The translations under genes were made by a program, and so were the position numbers. 64,000 bases of DNA from Lactarius indigo (Eukaryota > Basidiomycota > Agaricomycetes > Russulales > Russulaceae). The stretch is from positions 1 through 64,000 of the forward strand of contig JAFKAC010000108.1 in NCBI GenBank assembly GCA_025766275.1, read 5' to 3'. How positions within the stretch are numbered: the first letter of the stretch is position 1; each line of letters opens with the position of its first letter. Shown piece by piece: positions 1-10,845 of the stretch. Under the pieces are notes generated by a model. The model searched no databases. It saw only the letters and a list, made by a program, of their open reading frames with translations, and was not told the origin of the DNA.

Positions 1-161
1 CCTAAACCCTAAACCCTAAACCCTAAACCCTAAACCCTAAACCCTAAACCCTAAACCCTAAACCCTAAACCCTAAACCCTAAACCCTAAACCCTAACCCT
101 AAACCCTAAACCCTAAACCCTAAACCCTAAACCCTAAACCCTAAACCCTAAACCCTAAACC
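1..161. repeat. Telomere repeat array
   Basis: About 23 head-to-tail copies of the heptamer CCCTAAA run from base 1, so the G-rich strand is TTTAGGG and the chromosome end lies to the left. One unit is shorter (CCCTAA at 91-96). The array stops abruptly at about 161. Fungal telomeres are usually TTAGGG; the heptamer is best known from plants. Confidence 0.97.
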
Positions 162-404
162 TTTCGTTAAAACAGATGCGGTTCTGGGTAGTCACGTGAC
201 TAGGCGCTTATTCGGCCCTGAAACTATTACGTGTCCGGCGCTAGTCCGGACCGGAACGGAGTAAGCGGAATTCCCCGACGGTGTGCCTGGTTACCGGCTA
301 TCTAGACCCATTTGGACCACTGCCCCAAGGGGTAAGATCAAGATCGGTGTGCCTGTACCGGCACTAGGAGAGGCTATGGGGAATCCCAGGGACAGGTTCC
401 AGGG

Positions 405-425
405 GACAGGCGCTCCGCGCCTGTC
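405..425. other. Perfect 8-bp hairpin
   Basis: GACAGGCG at 405-412 is the exact reverse complement of CGCCTGTC at 418-425, around a 5-base loop CTCCG. Function unknown. Confidence 0.6.
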
Positions 426-584
426 GGCATGTGCGTAACGATTTAATCTCGATGGGAGATCTTACCCCTTTGTAGTCGCCGCCGTGTCCCCCGTTTCTCA
501 CCGGAAGGTAGGCAAACATAATTCTGTGTCCTATGTCCAACAGCTTAGCATGGCTGGTATGTACAGAATGTTTGAACAGCGCTT

Positions 585-605
585 GTCGACCCCTTCGGGG
601 TCGAC
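585..605. other. Perfect 9-bp hairpin
   Basis: GTCGACCCC at 585-593 pairs with GGGGTCGAC at 597-605 across a TTC spacer. Function unknown. Confidence 0.6.
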
Positions 606-700
606 TGTAGTTAGGTGTTGTTTTCCAGTTGACCCCCACTTCTAACCTCTCACAGCCCGTGCGGTAACGAGAGGAAGGTATTAGTAATCGAAAGAAGGCC

Positions 701-776
701 CTGATGAGCTTATAAGCGAAAGGGTTAGCACTGGGTAGCCCCCACTGCTCTTGGCCCTCTTTCGCCAACTCATCAG
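701..776 (+). other. Hammerhead-core-like motif inside an inverted repeat
   Basis: CTGATGA (701-707), a 3-bp stem with 4-base loop (708-717) and GAAA (718-721) match the order and spacing of the conserved hammerhead ribozyme core. A following stem can form (722-726 with 753-757, plus an inner hairpin 727-749) and ends at T758-C759, a permitted cleavage triplet. The third helix (stem I) does not pair cleanly, so this may be coincidence. CTGATGAG at 701-708 is also the reverse complement of CTCATCAG at 769-776. Confidence 0.2.
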
Positions 777-863
777 TTCCAGCACCTCGCTATCGCTCGG
801 TGCTTTGTTACTCCCTCCCTAAACCCAGCCATTCTATAGTTTTCTCCTAATTACCTACAATGC

Positions 864-1032
864 TTGTACACAGTCTCTCAGACCAGCTGCCTGAATCAAA
901 CCACAGTTAACCATCCTGCACAAGCATTTGTCAAAGTGTTTCGTAGCGTGCATCAGCAGACCTTCTCCTCACCACTCACCAATGCTGCACAAAACCCTAC
1001 CCTCAAGAAGCAAACCAGTGACTCACAAAGAC
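864..1032. other. Unassigned sequence between subtelomere and retroelement remnants
   Basis: Only a short meaningless frame is present. I see no gene, repeat or site here that I can name. Confidence 0.5.
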
Positions 1033-1590
1033 TCATGAACACATGAAGCAATCACCATTTATGCTCCTTATGGGCTACAACCCAACAGCTGATTGGACAG
1101 ATAAGCCATCACCTATTCCAAATGTGATCACAAGGCTGACACAATTAAAGGAAGCATGACAACTGGCACAAGACCTTATCAAGAAGGCACAAGATAGCTG
1201 GATTAGACACAAAGACACCCCATGATATCAGATAGGTGACCAGGTGTGGTTAGAAGGCAAACACCTCTGAACCAATCAACCAACCACAAAACTAGCAGCA
1301 CGACGCCACGGACCATTCAAGGTCATTAAGGTGATGTCCCCTTACAACTATTGCCTCAAACTTCCCATGCAGTGGAGCATCCACCTGGTATTTCACATAG
1401 ACCTTCTCATGCCATACAAAAGTACAGCTTTTCATGGTGAAAATTTCCCTCAACCGCCATCAGATCTAGTAGAAGGAGAGGAGGAGTATGAAGTCGAGGC
1501 CATTCTCAACTCTTGGCATTTCGGCTGTTGAAAGAAGCTTCAATACCTCATCAAATGGAAGGGGTACCCAGACTTGGAGAATCAGTGGGG
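1033..1590 (+). pseudogene. Ty3 integrase tail and chromodomain remnant (element B-like)
   Basis: The conceptual translation follows the C-terminal part of the element B polyprotein found at 33661-38412 (the end of integrase, then the YEVEAI chromodomain start and the KWKGY core). Three in-frame TGA stops fall where B has arginine, so all three fit CGA to TGA changes at CpG. The similarity ends inside the chromodomain at about 1590, where a Copia reverse transcriptase sequence begins without a gap. It is a dead fragment with no LTR of its own in view. Confidence 0.85.
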
Positions 1591-2790
1591 CTTACCTAAA
1601 TGGAGTCCTCAAAGAGAAGGTCTATATGCAGCAACCTGAAGGCTACAAAGATGGCACAGATTGAGTATGTCTGCTCATAAAAACCCTATATGGACTTGAA
1701 CAGTCCAGGCATGAGTGGAACAAAGAACTCAATGATAAATTAAATAAGCACAGATTCACCTCTCTGAAGGCTGATCCATGTGCATACATCAGAAGGGGAG
1801 CTGACCTGGAGATAATAACTGTATGGGTTGATGACCTTATGCTATTTGCAATGTCAATGGAAGCTATGGAGCATACAAAAGCTAACTTACATTCAGAGTG
1901 GGAAGTTACAGACATGGGAGACCCAACCAAGATCATTGGGATAGAAATAACATGAGATGATACAACGATCAAGATAATGCAGCAAAAATACATTGAAGCC
2001 ATCCTCAAGAAAGAGGGCATGCAGTGTGTGCAAATCCCATGGCAACTCCACTCAACTCCAATACACCACTTTTACCTAATCTGGATGGGAACAAGGGGAG
2101 CAGGAGCAACTCCTACACAAGGTTGCTTGGCAAACTCCAGTTTCTGGAAAATGCAACCAGACCAGATATAGCATATGCCATTAACAGACTGGCCTCATAT
2201 ACAGCCAATCCAAGTTTGGAACATACCAGAGCCCTAAAAAGAATATTAAGATACCTTGCAGGCACAAAGATGTATGGAATTACTTACTCAAGGAAGAAAT
2301 TTGAGACAAAAAACTCCAATCTATTCCATGGGTTTTCCAACACAGTGTATGCCAATACTGATGATTACAAATCGGTTATGGGATATGTCTTCTTAATGGG
2401 TGGAGGAACAATCATCTGGATGTTAAAGAAACAGTCAATAACAGCTCTATATCCTCAACTGAGGCAGAATACATTGCCTTATCTAAGGCAAGCCAAGAAG
2501 CTTCATGGCTGAGAAACCTATATGAGGAGCTAGGCTATGGTCAAAAATATCCCACACTAATCCAAGAGGATAACATGAGTGCAACAGTGATGGCAAAAAA
2601 TCCAAAGTTCCACAAGAGATTGAAACATCTTGCCACATGATGGCATTTAATCCAAGAATTGGTGGCAAAAGGTGTGGTGGAACTAGGAGATTGTCAAGAC
2701 CCAGACCAAACAGCCAACATCCTCACAAAAGCATTGCCAAGACCAAAGCATAAAAGACATATAGAAGAGATGGGATTGAAACCAATGTGA
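1591..2790 (+). pseudogene. Copia (Ty1) reverse transcriptase/RNase H fragment, family C
   Basis: The translation gives the second half of a Ty1/Copia polyprotein: the motif around YLNGVL, the catalytic WVDDLM (YVDD-type) box, the LGKLQFL...RPDIAYA connection region, then RNase H with STEAEYIALS and the KH(R)LKHLA-type end. It is interrupted by several stops and by shifts between frames (near 2024 and 2460). The 5' half of the element is missing. The coding end is followed by a polypurine tract split by a solo LTR and then by LTR-C (3425-3700), so this is the 3' end of one Copia element. Confidence 0.85.
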
Positions 2791-2794
2791 AGGG

Positions 2795-3416
2795 TGGCAG
2801 ATTCGTTCCGCCAGAGGACCAAGCAGTGGTAGTGTTCACGTGTATCATGCTTGGCCTTGGGCATTTTCTGTTCTGGCCTGCCTAAATTTTTGAACCCACC
2901 CTATAGGGGCTTGTATGTTTCTGGTCTTCGCATATTCTCATGTGTTCTACCAGCTTCACTACAATACATTTTGCAGATTTGGAAAGCTGCTTCAAGCAGC
3001 TATGATGTGTATGTACTTCTTCTATGACTTCATACTCTTGAAGGTTGCCACGCTTTTCCCCTCCTGTCTGAAGGATGGTTTGCAGCCTCAAATGGGAAGC
3101 AAGTGCGACATGACTCATGATTCAGTATCATGCCCAATGGCCCATGCATCTGCCCAAGCTACTATATGACTCCCCAAGTGTTCTTACTCATATGCCAACT
3201 CATTTTTGAAAAAGCATTTGATATTATTGTACTTATATGTATAAAACAAGCCCTGAATGGGCCCAAGAAATGTAATGAATCATATCTTGACTCGTACCCC
3301 TTCTGTCTGCCTAAATGCAAAAACTGTGCTTGTATTCAATCCCCATTGACTTATCACTCTTGCAGTCACTGGCACGTGACTGCATACTACCCCAGCATTG
3401 CCCATTAACCTCACCA
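2795..3416. mobile_element. Solo LTR, family A (decayed copy)
   Basis: 622 bp starting TG and ending CA, flanked by the 5-bp duplication AAGGG (2790-2794 and 3417-3421). It is homologous in inverted orientation to 32918-33534. Compared with that copy it has lost most CpG sites, which read TpG or CpA here. It landed in the polypurine tract of the Copia-C element. No internal region of family A is present in the window, so its superfamily is unknown. Confidence 0.85.
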
Positions 3417-3424
3417 AAGGGGAG

Positions 3425-3700
3425 TGTTAAAAAGGAGTTGGTATCAACTGGCTGAGTCCAAGTTAATATGAAACTCTGACCAAAAGTTTGTCTGTAAATA
3501 GCACATCATGTCTATCATATAGGGGTAGCACATCTTTCTCTGACGCTATCCTTTTCCTTCCCACAGTGGGTGTGATACAATATTACTATAAGACATGAGA
3601 AGGGAAACAATCTTGGAATACCTGTATTATACAGGCTTGCATGTCATCTTAATAATATCTGCAAGTCACAGGTTAACAGATGAGTCATGTGTTCACAACA
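3425..3700 (+). mobile_element. 3' LTR of Copia family C
   Basis: 276 bp with TGTT...AACA ends, directly preceded by the purine-rich GGGGAG that continues from AAGG across the solo LTR insertion. Its position just after the RNase H end identifies it as the 3' LTR. No 5' partner is present. Confidence 0.7.
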
Positions 3701-3844
3701 TCCTACCACCAGCAGGCTGCTTTAATGGCTCAGTCCCGGACCAGCTACCGATGTCTGTTTTGGGCCAGCTTCCAGCACTAGCCTTACTGCAGAACGACTT
3801 TCGTTTTATCGCCAAAGCCATCTCCACATCTTCTGTCGAGCGCA
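3701..3844. other. Short unassigned stretch before the Plavaka transposase
   Basis: It may hold the 5' part of the Plavaka element. I see no terminal repeat and no clear start codon. Confidence 0.4.
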
Positions 3845-6800
3845 TTGATATCAGGTCACCTTCAAGTTCCTCCTCCTCATACTTCACATAAATTACTACT
3901 ACTCCCCATGTTGCCCAGGCACAGGTTCCCACCGCAAGAGCTCCCGTGTACCTACCGTAGTTGTAAATCAAGGTTCAGGAATTGTCGTGGGCGTAAATGC
4001 CATGTCAACGCAATGCATGTCGACTCCAATGGGCATCCTATACAAGTGGATGAAGATGGCTCACTGGCAGACCATGCCAGTGCCTGTGACACAGGCAGAG
4101 CACCAGTTGGCCAGAGGATAGAGCATCCCCATTTAACAGGTGCGTACGCCCTAGATATTTGGGCACATGTTCACGCACTGACCACAATATGAGCAGCCCT
4201 CCCATGCAACAGAGACGGAAGCTTCTTGCCACCAGGTGGGCTGCCACAAGCCTGGGAAAGGGCACTGCCAGTGAACCACAGAGGTGACTCAGACTGGGAA
4301 CCCTTCACCGACTGGGTCCAGTTCGAATTAGCTGACCTTATCTATCACCATGCTGAGCTTTCTGCTCCTAATATAGACACCATTCTCAATCTGTGGGCTC
4401 AGTCTATGTCTGAGTTTGACACCTCTGCGCTGTTCAAGAATCATGAAGAGATGCATGCCATCATTGACTTGTCCACTCTTGGAGATATCCCCTGGGAATG
4501 CCTGGTGACAAGACTCTCAGAAGATATTGATGAGAGTGCTCCGTCCTGGATGCAGACGACCTATGAGGTCTGGTATCGCAACCCGGATGCCATTGTCTCG
4601 GTGATGCTAAATAACCCTGACTTTGAAGGGCAATTTGATCTGCGCCCTTATGTCGACCTCGATGCAAAGGGAGTGCGCTGATGGAACAATGTAATGTCAG
4701 GAAACATTGCTTGGAGGAACAGTGTGAGCAGTATTTTATCATTCACATTTTGCGATGTATATTGACGCACATAGCGTGGACAAGGACAAGATCTTTGTAT
4801 CTAACTCAAGTACTAAGCGGGCTATGTACTGCCCTCTCATCCTTAGGAGTGACAAGACCACAGTATCTGTGGCGACCGGATATGTCGAGTATCACCCGGT
4901 TTACCTATCGATCGGTAACCCTCATAATACAGTCCGGCGTGCTCATCGAAATGCTGTCATACCCATAGCATTTCTCGCCATCCCAAAGTGTAAGTGATTT
5001 CTCCAGGCTTTCAGTGTCTTGCGTGCTCAAGCTGTTCATACATTCAGGTGACCGCGGTCATGACGACAGCCCCCGTTTTCGAGTTTTCAAACGCCAGTTG
5101 TATCACGCATCCCTTGCAGAAGTTCTCTCTCCACTCTGACCAGGGATGACTACACCCGTTGTCCGAAGGTGTCCAGATGGTCATTTCTGATGAACAGCAT
5201 AGACAGAACCAGTACTCACAGAGGCAAAGAGTCTGTGGTGAGATACTAGTGGCAAGCTGGTTAGCAGCAGAGGGAAATGTCAAGCAGTGAAGCAGAGGGT
5301 GTCTGGCACACAGCAGTGAGAGAACTGATAATGGTATTACAGGGGAGAAGACATACCTGGCACACAGCAGTGAGAGAACTGATGTGGACCAGGGCGTACA
5401 AGCAGTCTACTTATACTGTACAGAGGCGTGACACTAGTACAAGGAAAGTAACTATGGGTCACAGAATACAAGGAGCGCATTGTTCTACAACAGGACAAAG
5501 GAGTGTGCATAAGGAGAACAAGGCGTATAGAACAAGAAGTGTCCAGACTAAGATGATATCATAATGACATCACAATAAAGATATATCTAAAGGAAGAACA
5601 AAGACGTAGTACAATGACAAGTCTAGAGGAGTCCGCATGATGTCATGGTACATGATGTCATTGGTGACGCAATGATAAGTAATAGATTGTACAGATCAAA
5701 ACAGTATCTAATCTACAAGTCCTATATCTAATCTAAAGCAGTCCATGCTGCAAGTCCGGTCCGTACGAGCCGCTAAGTGCACAAGGGTCACTTATCAACA
5801 ATTTCAGACATGTGATTTTTGACCTCATCGCTTTCATTGCCGATTATCCTGAGCAAGTGATGCTCACGGGTATTATTCAGGGTTGGTGCCCCAAGTGTGT
5901 ACATTCTATCTGTTGTGGAAATGCTAAGGCTTACACTCACTCCCAGATGTACAGCGCTTCCAACTAATTTAGATGTTTACACTGTCCCTCGCACACCAAA
6001 TTACATGGAGACTCTCAGGGATCTCCTCAATTCCAAAACATTGTGGGATGAGTACGGAATCGATGACGATATTGTCGTAGGTTTTCCACATGATGCGATG
6101 TGTGCAAGCACTCACGTAGGCTGCCTGACTCCCATTGATGCATCCGCAGCCGTTCACATCCAACTTCCCACGTGCCAATATATATCAAATGATATCACCA
6201 GATCTGCTGCACCAGGTTATTAAGGGTACATTCAAGGACAATTTGGTGGAATGGGTGTGCGAGTTTCTCGTGAGACAGCTTGGTGAAATTCGAGCAAGTG
6301 TTACTCTAGATGACATCGACCGACAGTGTGTCACTCATTACTGAACTACATTGTTTCCGTGCTGCATCTAATTGGCACAAAGGATTGCTGCAGTACCTGC
6401 TTTTCCCGGTCTTCGCAGATTCCCACATGGTCGCCGCTTCAAGCAGTGGACAGGGGACGACTCTAAGGCCCTCATGAAAGTGTATCTCCCAGCAATCGTT
6501 GGGTACGTACCCGATGATATTGTCAAGTGCCTCGGTGCATTTTTGGAGGCCTGCTATATTTCTCGACGCCAAGACGTTGACTCTAATGCCCTGGACACTC
6601 TCCAGCACACGTTGGACAACTACAAGGAACTGCGAGAGGTGTTCCGGACTTCTGGTGTCCGGCCAACAGGTTTCTCATCGCTCCCCAGACAGCACTCTAT
6701 ATTCCACTACCGCCGACAGATCGAAGATTTTGGTGCTCCTGGTGGGCTATGTTCGTCCATCACTGAATCCCGCCACATTACTGCTGTCAAGAAACCATGG

Positions 6801-7723
6801 CGCCGATCAAACAGGTATCAAGCCCTAGGACAAATGCTACTCATTAATCAACGGCTTGACAAGCTTGCTGCGATGCGCAGCGACTTCTTTTCACGCGACT
6901 TATTACTAGGGTTGCACCTTGGTGTCTCACAGCCCCCCGGTCCCCAACATATGTCTACTGAGGAAGACGATGGCGAGGAGGATGATGACGATGACGACAG
7001 CCCCATGGAGAAGAATGTCCTCGGGCATGTTGCCCTGGCCCGGACTCGTGGTACGTTTATCTCTTTGGACATGCGACTGCTATTTGATTTCAGGAAGCGC
7101 CCAATTATCCAGACGATATCGAGGGACTCTCTCTCTCTGTTGGGGAACCTGACTTGCCATATTTGACCCAGGAATGTATAGGCAACCAATTAGGTATAAG
7201 CCCTGATGCTATCGTTCTCTCGACGTGCAAAATTTCGGTATTTCATTTGGCGGTAGCCACGTTCTTTGCCCCAAGCGACGCAAGTGGCGCACATGGTATG
7301 CGACGTGAGCGCATTCGTTCAACACCTTCGTGGAGACGGCGCGAGCCACGACGTGACTGCGCATTTGTTGTTGAAGACGATACCAAGCCCGGCATGTTGG
7401 GGATGAATGTGGTACGGGTTCAACTATTTTTCTCCTTATTATACAACAATCTGCTCTATCCCTGTGCTCTTGTTGAATGGTTTACGAGGATGGGTTGCGA
7501 CCCGGTGACAGGGATGTGGGTAGTATGCCCTGATACAACACGCGGCACACGAGACAGGACAGTAGTGCATCTGGATTCAGTTTTACGGGGCGCCCATCTG
7601 ATCCCTGCCTTTGGCAATGATAAATTGCCATTAGACTTTCACTTTTCATATTCGCTTGATGTCTTTAAGGCATATTATGTGAATAAGTACATTGATCACC
7701 ATACACATGAGATCGCGTTCTAA
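3845..7723 (+). pseudogene. Plavaka-family transposase gene, decayed and interrupted
   Basis: Plavaka is a CACTA-related DNA transposon family of basidiomycetes. Seen here in order: a C2H2 finger (about 3935-4020), the acidic N-terminal region with DLWA-like and PSWM motifs (4260-4680), the core DKTTVSVATG...RRAHRNAV block (4850-4990), CPDGHF (about 5165-5187), WDEYGIDDD (6045-6070), DLLHQVIKGTFKD (6200-6245), the FKQWTGDDSKALMK block (6430-6480), SSITESRHI (6750-6785), and the C-terminal block ending at 7723. Clean GT-AG introns are visible at 4990-5047, 6077-6149 and 6326-6382; further introns or frameshifts lie near 4722-4780, 5900-5950 and 7050-7095. In-frame TGA stops occur at 4679-4681 and before PGMTTP near 5145. 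A solo Copia LTR splits it at 5188-5800. Terminal repeats were not found. Confidence 0.9.
5188..5800 (-). mobile_element. Solo LTR of Copia family F inside the transposase gene
   Basis: 613 bp, homologous end to end to the two LTRs of element F (44816-45429 and 50542-51155) and in the same orientation, but clearly diverged from them. It is flanked by the duplication ATTTC (5183-5187 and 5801-5805). Removing it joins the transposase frame across CPDGHF and the following RHVIF. Confidence 0.93.
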
Positions 7724-9112
7724 TACTAGTATGTTTTATTGCTGTGCGTGTATGGACGACACAAACGTAGGTCGTTACCCGAGCCACTGCCATCGTGGTC
7801 ATCATTAACCCTGCCGCCGTCGTGATCGTATTCGTCGTCATCACTGTAGTTGTATTCGTCATCATCGTGGTAGTGGTATTTGTCGCCGCTCTGCCTCTCT
7901 TCTCTCGCATGTATGTTGCACATGACACGAATATTTGAGCGATGTCCGGTCTTTTTACAGCTATTTTGAAAGCATAGACGTTTGTGAAAAAAAGATGACT
8001 GATGGGGTTGCGCCAAACAATATCCTAATTGAGTAGTACGAGTACAAGCGAGCGAGACGAATCGAAACAAGAGGCGATGTCACCTGTGGCAGTGAGAACG
8101 AGACAGCAATGAGCAGAGTTGGTTGCAAGTGCCCACAGTAGGGACGTCGAACCGAGTCACACTAGAAAGAGTAAAAAAAACAATCACCGTCCATTCAGCA
8201 GTAAGGGTGTGTGGTCTTTTAATACAGGCAAACACGTAGTAGCCACGGAAAAGCGGTAAGGTAGAAGTGCAAGAAGAGGGAATTCGGTGGCATAGGTGGG
8301 AAGCGAGACAACGAGACACAGAGGTGCGAAATATGGAGGTGAGGCGCGGGATCGAGGTGTAAGGTACGAGACAGAGGTCAGCCGAATCCGAGACAACGAG
8401 AAGCCGGCAACGACGGCGGAGGCGCTACAATACGAAGGATCCGACTCGGAGTTAGTAAGGCATGGAGACAATAGAGATCGAAGCGTGCCTCTGCTGAGAC
8501 AAAGGAGCGGCGTGGCCGAAGCGTTCGACGGGCGAAGCGATGGTGAAAGGAATCGATGACGACGATGCGACGAGGTTGCCAGTGCCAGTGGAAGGCCCAC
8601 TGGCAGGGAACAAAGCGACACGAGGTGCGAAGACGCGCGGCCCGTCTTCGAGTGGGCTAAGTGCCATCGGCGTCATCGTTGTCCATTTTCGTGGTTGCGA
8701 GGGAGGAAACAAAGGAGCGTCGGAGAGAGTGTGTTGTGTGTGTGGAGAGAGCGAAGGGTTGGCCCGTGGGCGGTGGGAACACGAGACCGACTCGGATATG
8801 CCAGTCACGGGTGGCAGCTAAGCCACGCAATGCCGGACCGAGACCGAAAGTGAACGATTTCGGGCCCACCACACATCATCGTCACGGTTATGGTTATTCA
8901 GTTCAAGTTGGTTCTTTGTGATGGTGTCGCGTTGCCGGCGATCACGGGTCACGGTCATAATACTAAGTGTGGGCCGTACAATCTGTCATGGGGCAAATAC
9001 AACTGAGTTGTGGACACGTCCGATGCGCATACTAATAAGTCTAATACTAGCGACTGTGGACTGGTCAGCGATTTCACTCTTCCGTAGCCTACTACTATTG
9101 CCTTGACTGCTG
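7724..9112. other. Unassigned region with small degenerate frames
   Basis: A minus-strand frame at 7726-8070 ends in an Asp/Tyr-rich stretch (repeated DDDEY). Several overlapping frames lie between 8180 and 8820. None carries a domain I recognise and none has supporting splice structure. It probably includes the 3' end of the Plavaka element. Confidence 0.4.
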
Positions 9113-10845
9113 CTATTTATTCGGGCCTCCTGTCACTTCTACCATTTCTGTTGCCTGTGCAGCCGCCGCTGCCGCTTCAAGTTCACGTGCAAGTCGCCTC
9201 ACTTTAGCCTGTTCCCGCATGATGGCACCCGCACTGCCCTTCTTTATTGTACCGTTAGAGTACACCGTCTGAGGAAGCCTTCCTAGGAACATTTAAGGGA
9301 GCGTGAATGACTGGCCGAGAAGCGAGAGGAAAGCTTACTCATTCCACCATTCAATGAGGTCTTCCAGCTCCTCCTTTGACATCAAGTCCTTGTATTCGAG
9401 GAGCTCGTGGTAGAGTTGACGGTATGGAAACCCTCCCCTTCCTTTTCCATCGGTGTCATGTCCACCCGCACAAAAGGTCATATCATCGGAGAGCCCAAAA
9501 CGTATCTATACCGGAGCAAGTACCGAAGTTAGTAGGAATCCAATCACATGCCTGGACATCCGCTTACCAGCGTTGCAACGTAGGCAATAGATTCATAAGT
9601 GACAAAATGTAAGGCAGCACTGGCATCGCTACCACGCGTCGACTTGTTGGTCTCTTTCGCGGAGCTTGGAGAAATAAAAACGTGCTTGTATGCCTTTGGG
9701 ATATCGTCAGTAACTTAGAATCACAGAGAGGGAGACATACCGTCACGAGCACCTCACCACGTAGAAACCCTCAATGGATATCTTCTATGTCGAAGTAACC
9801 CTTTGGCCAGAGAAATGCCGGATGGTCAGCAGCAGTAACAGCCTGCATGCCACGACGGAGTCTCTCACGGACACTGAAGGTGCATTATGAGTGGCATTGG
9901 CCCACAGTTACAAAGAAAAGCTCACCTAGGATCACGCCAATTAAGTGTAACTGGGCAAAGTAATTCACCTGACGTGTTGTGGTTGAATCCAAGAAGGCGG
10001 CGTACAACTGGGTAAGCTGGCTCCCAGTTGATGCTGGGCCACTGGCTAATTGCACCACAAATACCGCTCGCGTCGACTCGCCGCACTTGTTTACGGCCTG
10101 CATCAATCTAGGATAATAGTGATTTCCGAGTCAGTAAACAAGATAGGAAAGGCTGAATTTGAATACCGCTAAATCAAGTTGCCTTGCGAGTTCTTGGCCG
10201 GTTTTATTATCTTTGGCCTTCTGAAGTAGAGGGACCAAAGCTGGAGAAATTTCGATCAAGACGAGGAATTTCTTATATTGTTGGTTCTGTCTGAAAACCC
10301 TTGTCGGTACATTTAAAAGGTTATGAACACGGCGAGTCACTTACAACTTCGTGTGCAAGTAGTCTTCGTCAACGTTCGGGTTGCGCGATATTCCCACATT
10401 TAAGATCTGATAGTAATTGTCCCACATTTCAGCATAACGCCCGATGATCGTCCCTTTAAATTTCCAGTAAGCGGAGTCGATGAGAGAAGAGTCACCGCTT
10501 TCATCATCGGGGAGCCTGATGACATGATTATTTCAGTGAGGGAACCGAAGTGAATTTGAGAACATACTGTAAGAGACTCTCGCCGTTCTCATCAGGCTGA
10601 TCATCATCAAGTCCTGACCGCCGCTGCCTCTGCCTAGACGGTTGCCCGTCGTCCTCATTAGGGGGTTCAGGTGATGAGAGGGATCTCCGACGAGGTTGAC
10701 TCCCCCAATACGGAGTCCTCAAGCCTGGGGCATCATGGGCAGTACCACACTGGCACCGCTTTGGACTACCATTCGCAGATGGGTCAGACTGCCCTGTGGA
10801 CATTGGCGTCACAACGTCAAAAGATAGGGGGAAAAATGGCTCCAA
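9113..10845 (-). pseudogene. DUF6698-type protein gene, eight exons, one premature stop
   Basis: Eight exons join in phase: 10568-10845, 10345-10515, 10167-10290, 9926-10107, 9741-9873, 9568-9693, 9339-9505 and 9113-9278, with seven GT-AG introns of about 47-62 bp. The total is 1347 bp, exactly 449 codons. The N-terminus is Ser/Pro-rich; the folded part holds SQWPSINWEPAYP, FLWPKGYFD, AYKHVFISPSS and the C-terminal ELEDLIEWWNE, which match what I recall of DUF6698, a family abundant in agaricomycetes with no known function. The tail is Ala-rich. One in-frame TGA at 9771-9773 truncates it; CGA to TGA at a CpG is likely. Every splice site is intact, so the loss is recent or a sequencing error. 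Confidence 0.75.

Larger units (their letters stand above)
162..863. other. Subtelomeric sequence, unidentified, rich in inverted repeats
   Basis: No recognisable protein. A 134-codon frame on the minus strand (364-768) has no domain I know and is not convincing. The stretch contains a 12-bp palindrome (AGTCACGTGACT near 189-200), GC-rich perfect hairpins at 405-425 and 585-605, and a self-complementary block at 701-776. This density of stems suggests structured RNA or a decayed telomere-associated element. It is not a part of rDNA that I recognise. Confidence 0.4.

Noticed and set aside
585..605. UUCG tetraloop hairpin
   Set aside because: The bases include CTTCGG, but the best pairing register gives a 9-bp stem with a TTC loop, not a C(UUCG)G tetraloop.
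364..768. 134-codon minus-strand frame beside the telomere
   Set aside because: Considered as an rDNA-antisense (TAR1-like) or subtelomeric gene. The residues and underlying bases do not match rDNA I know, and hairpin-rich GC sequence makes chance open frames likely.
5277..5564. 95-codon frame repeated near 44914 and 50640
   Set aside because: It is LTR sequence of Copia family F, not a gene.
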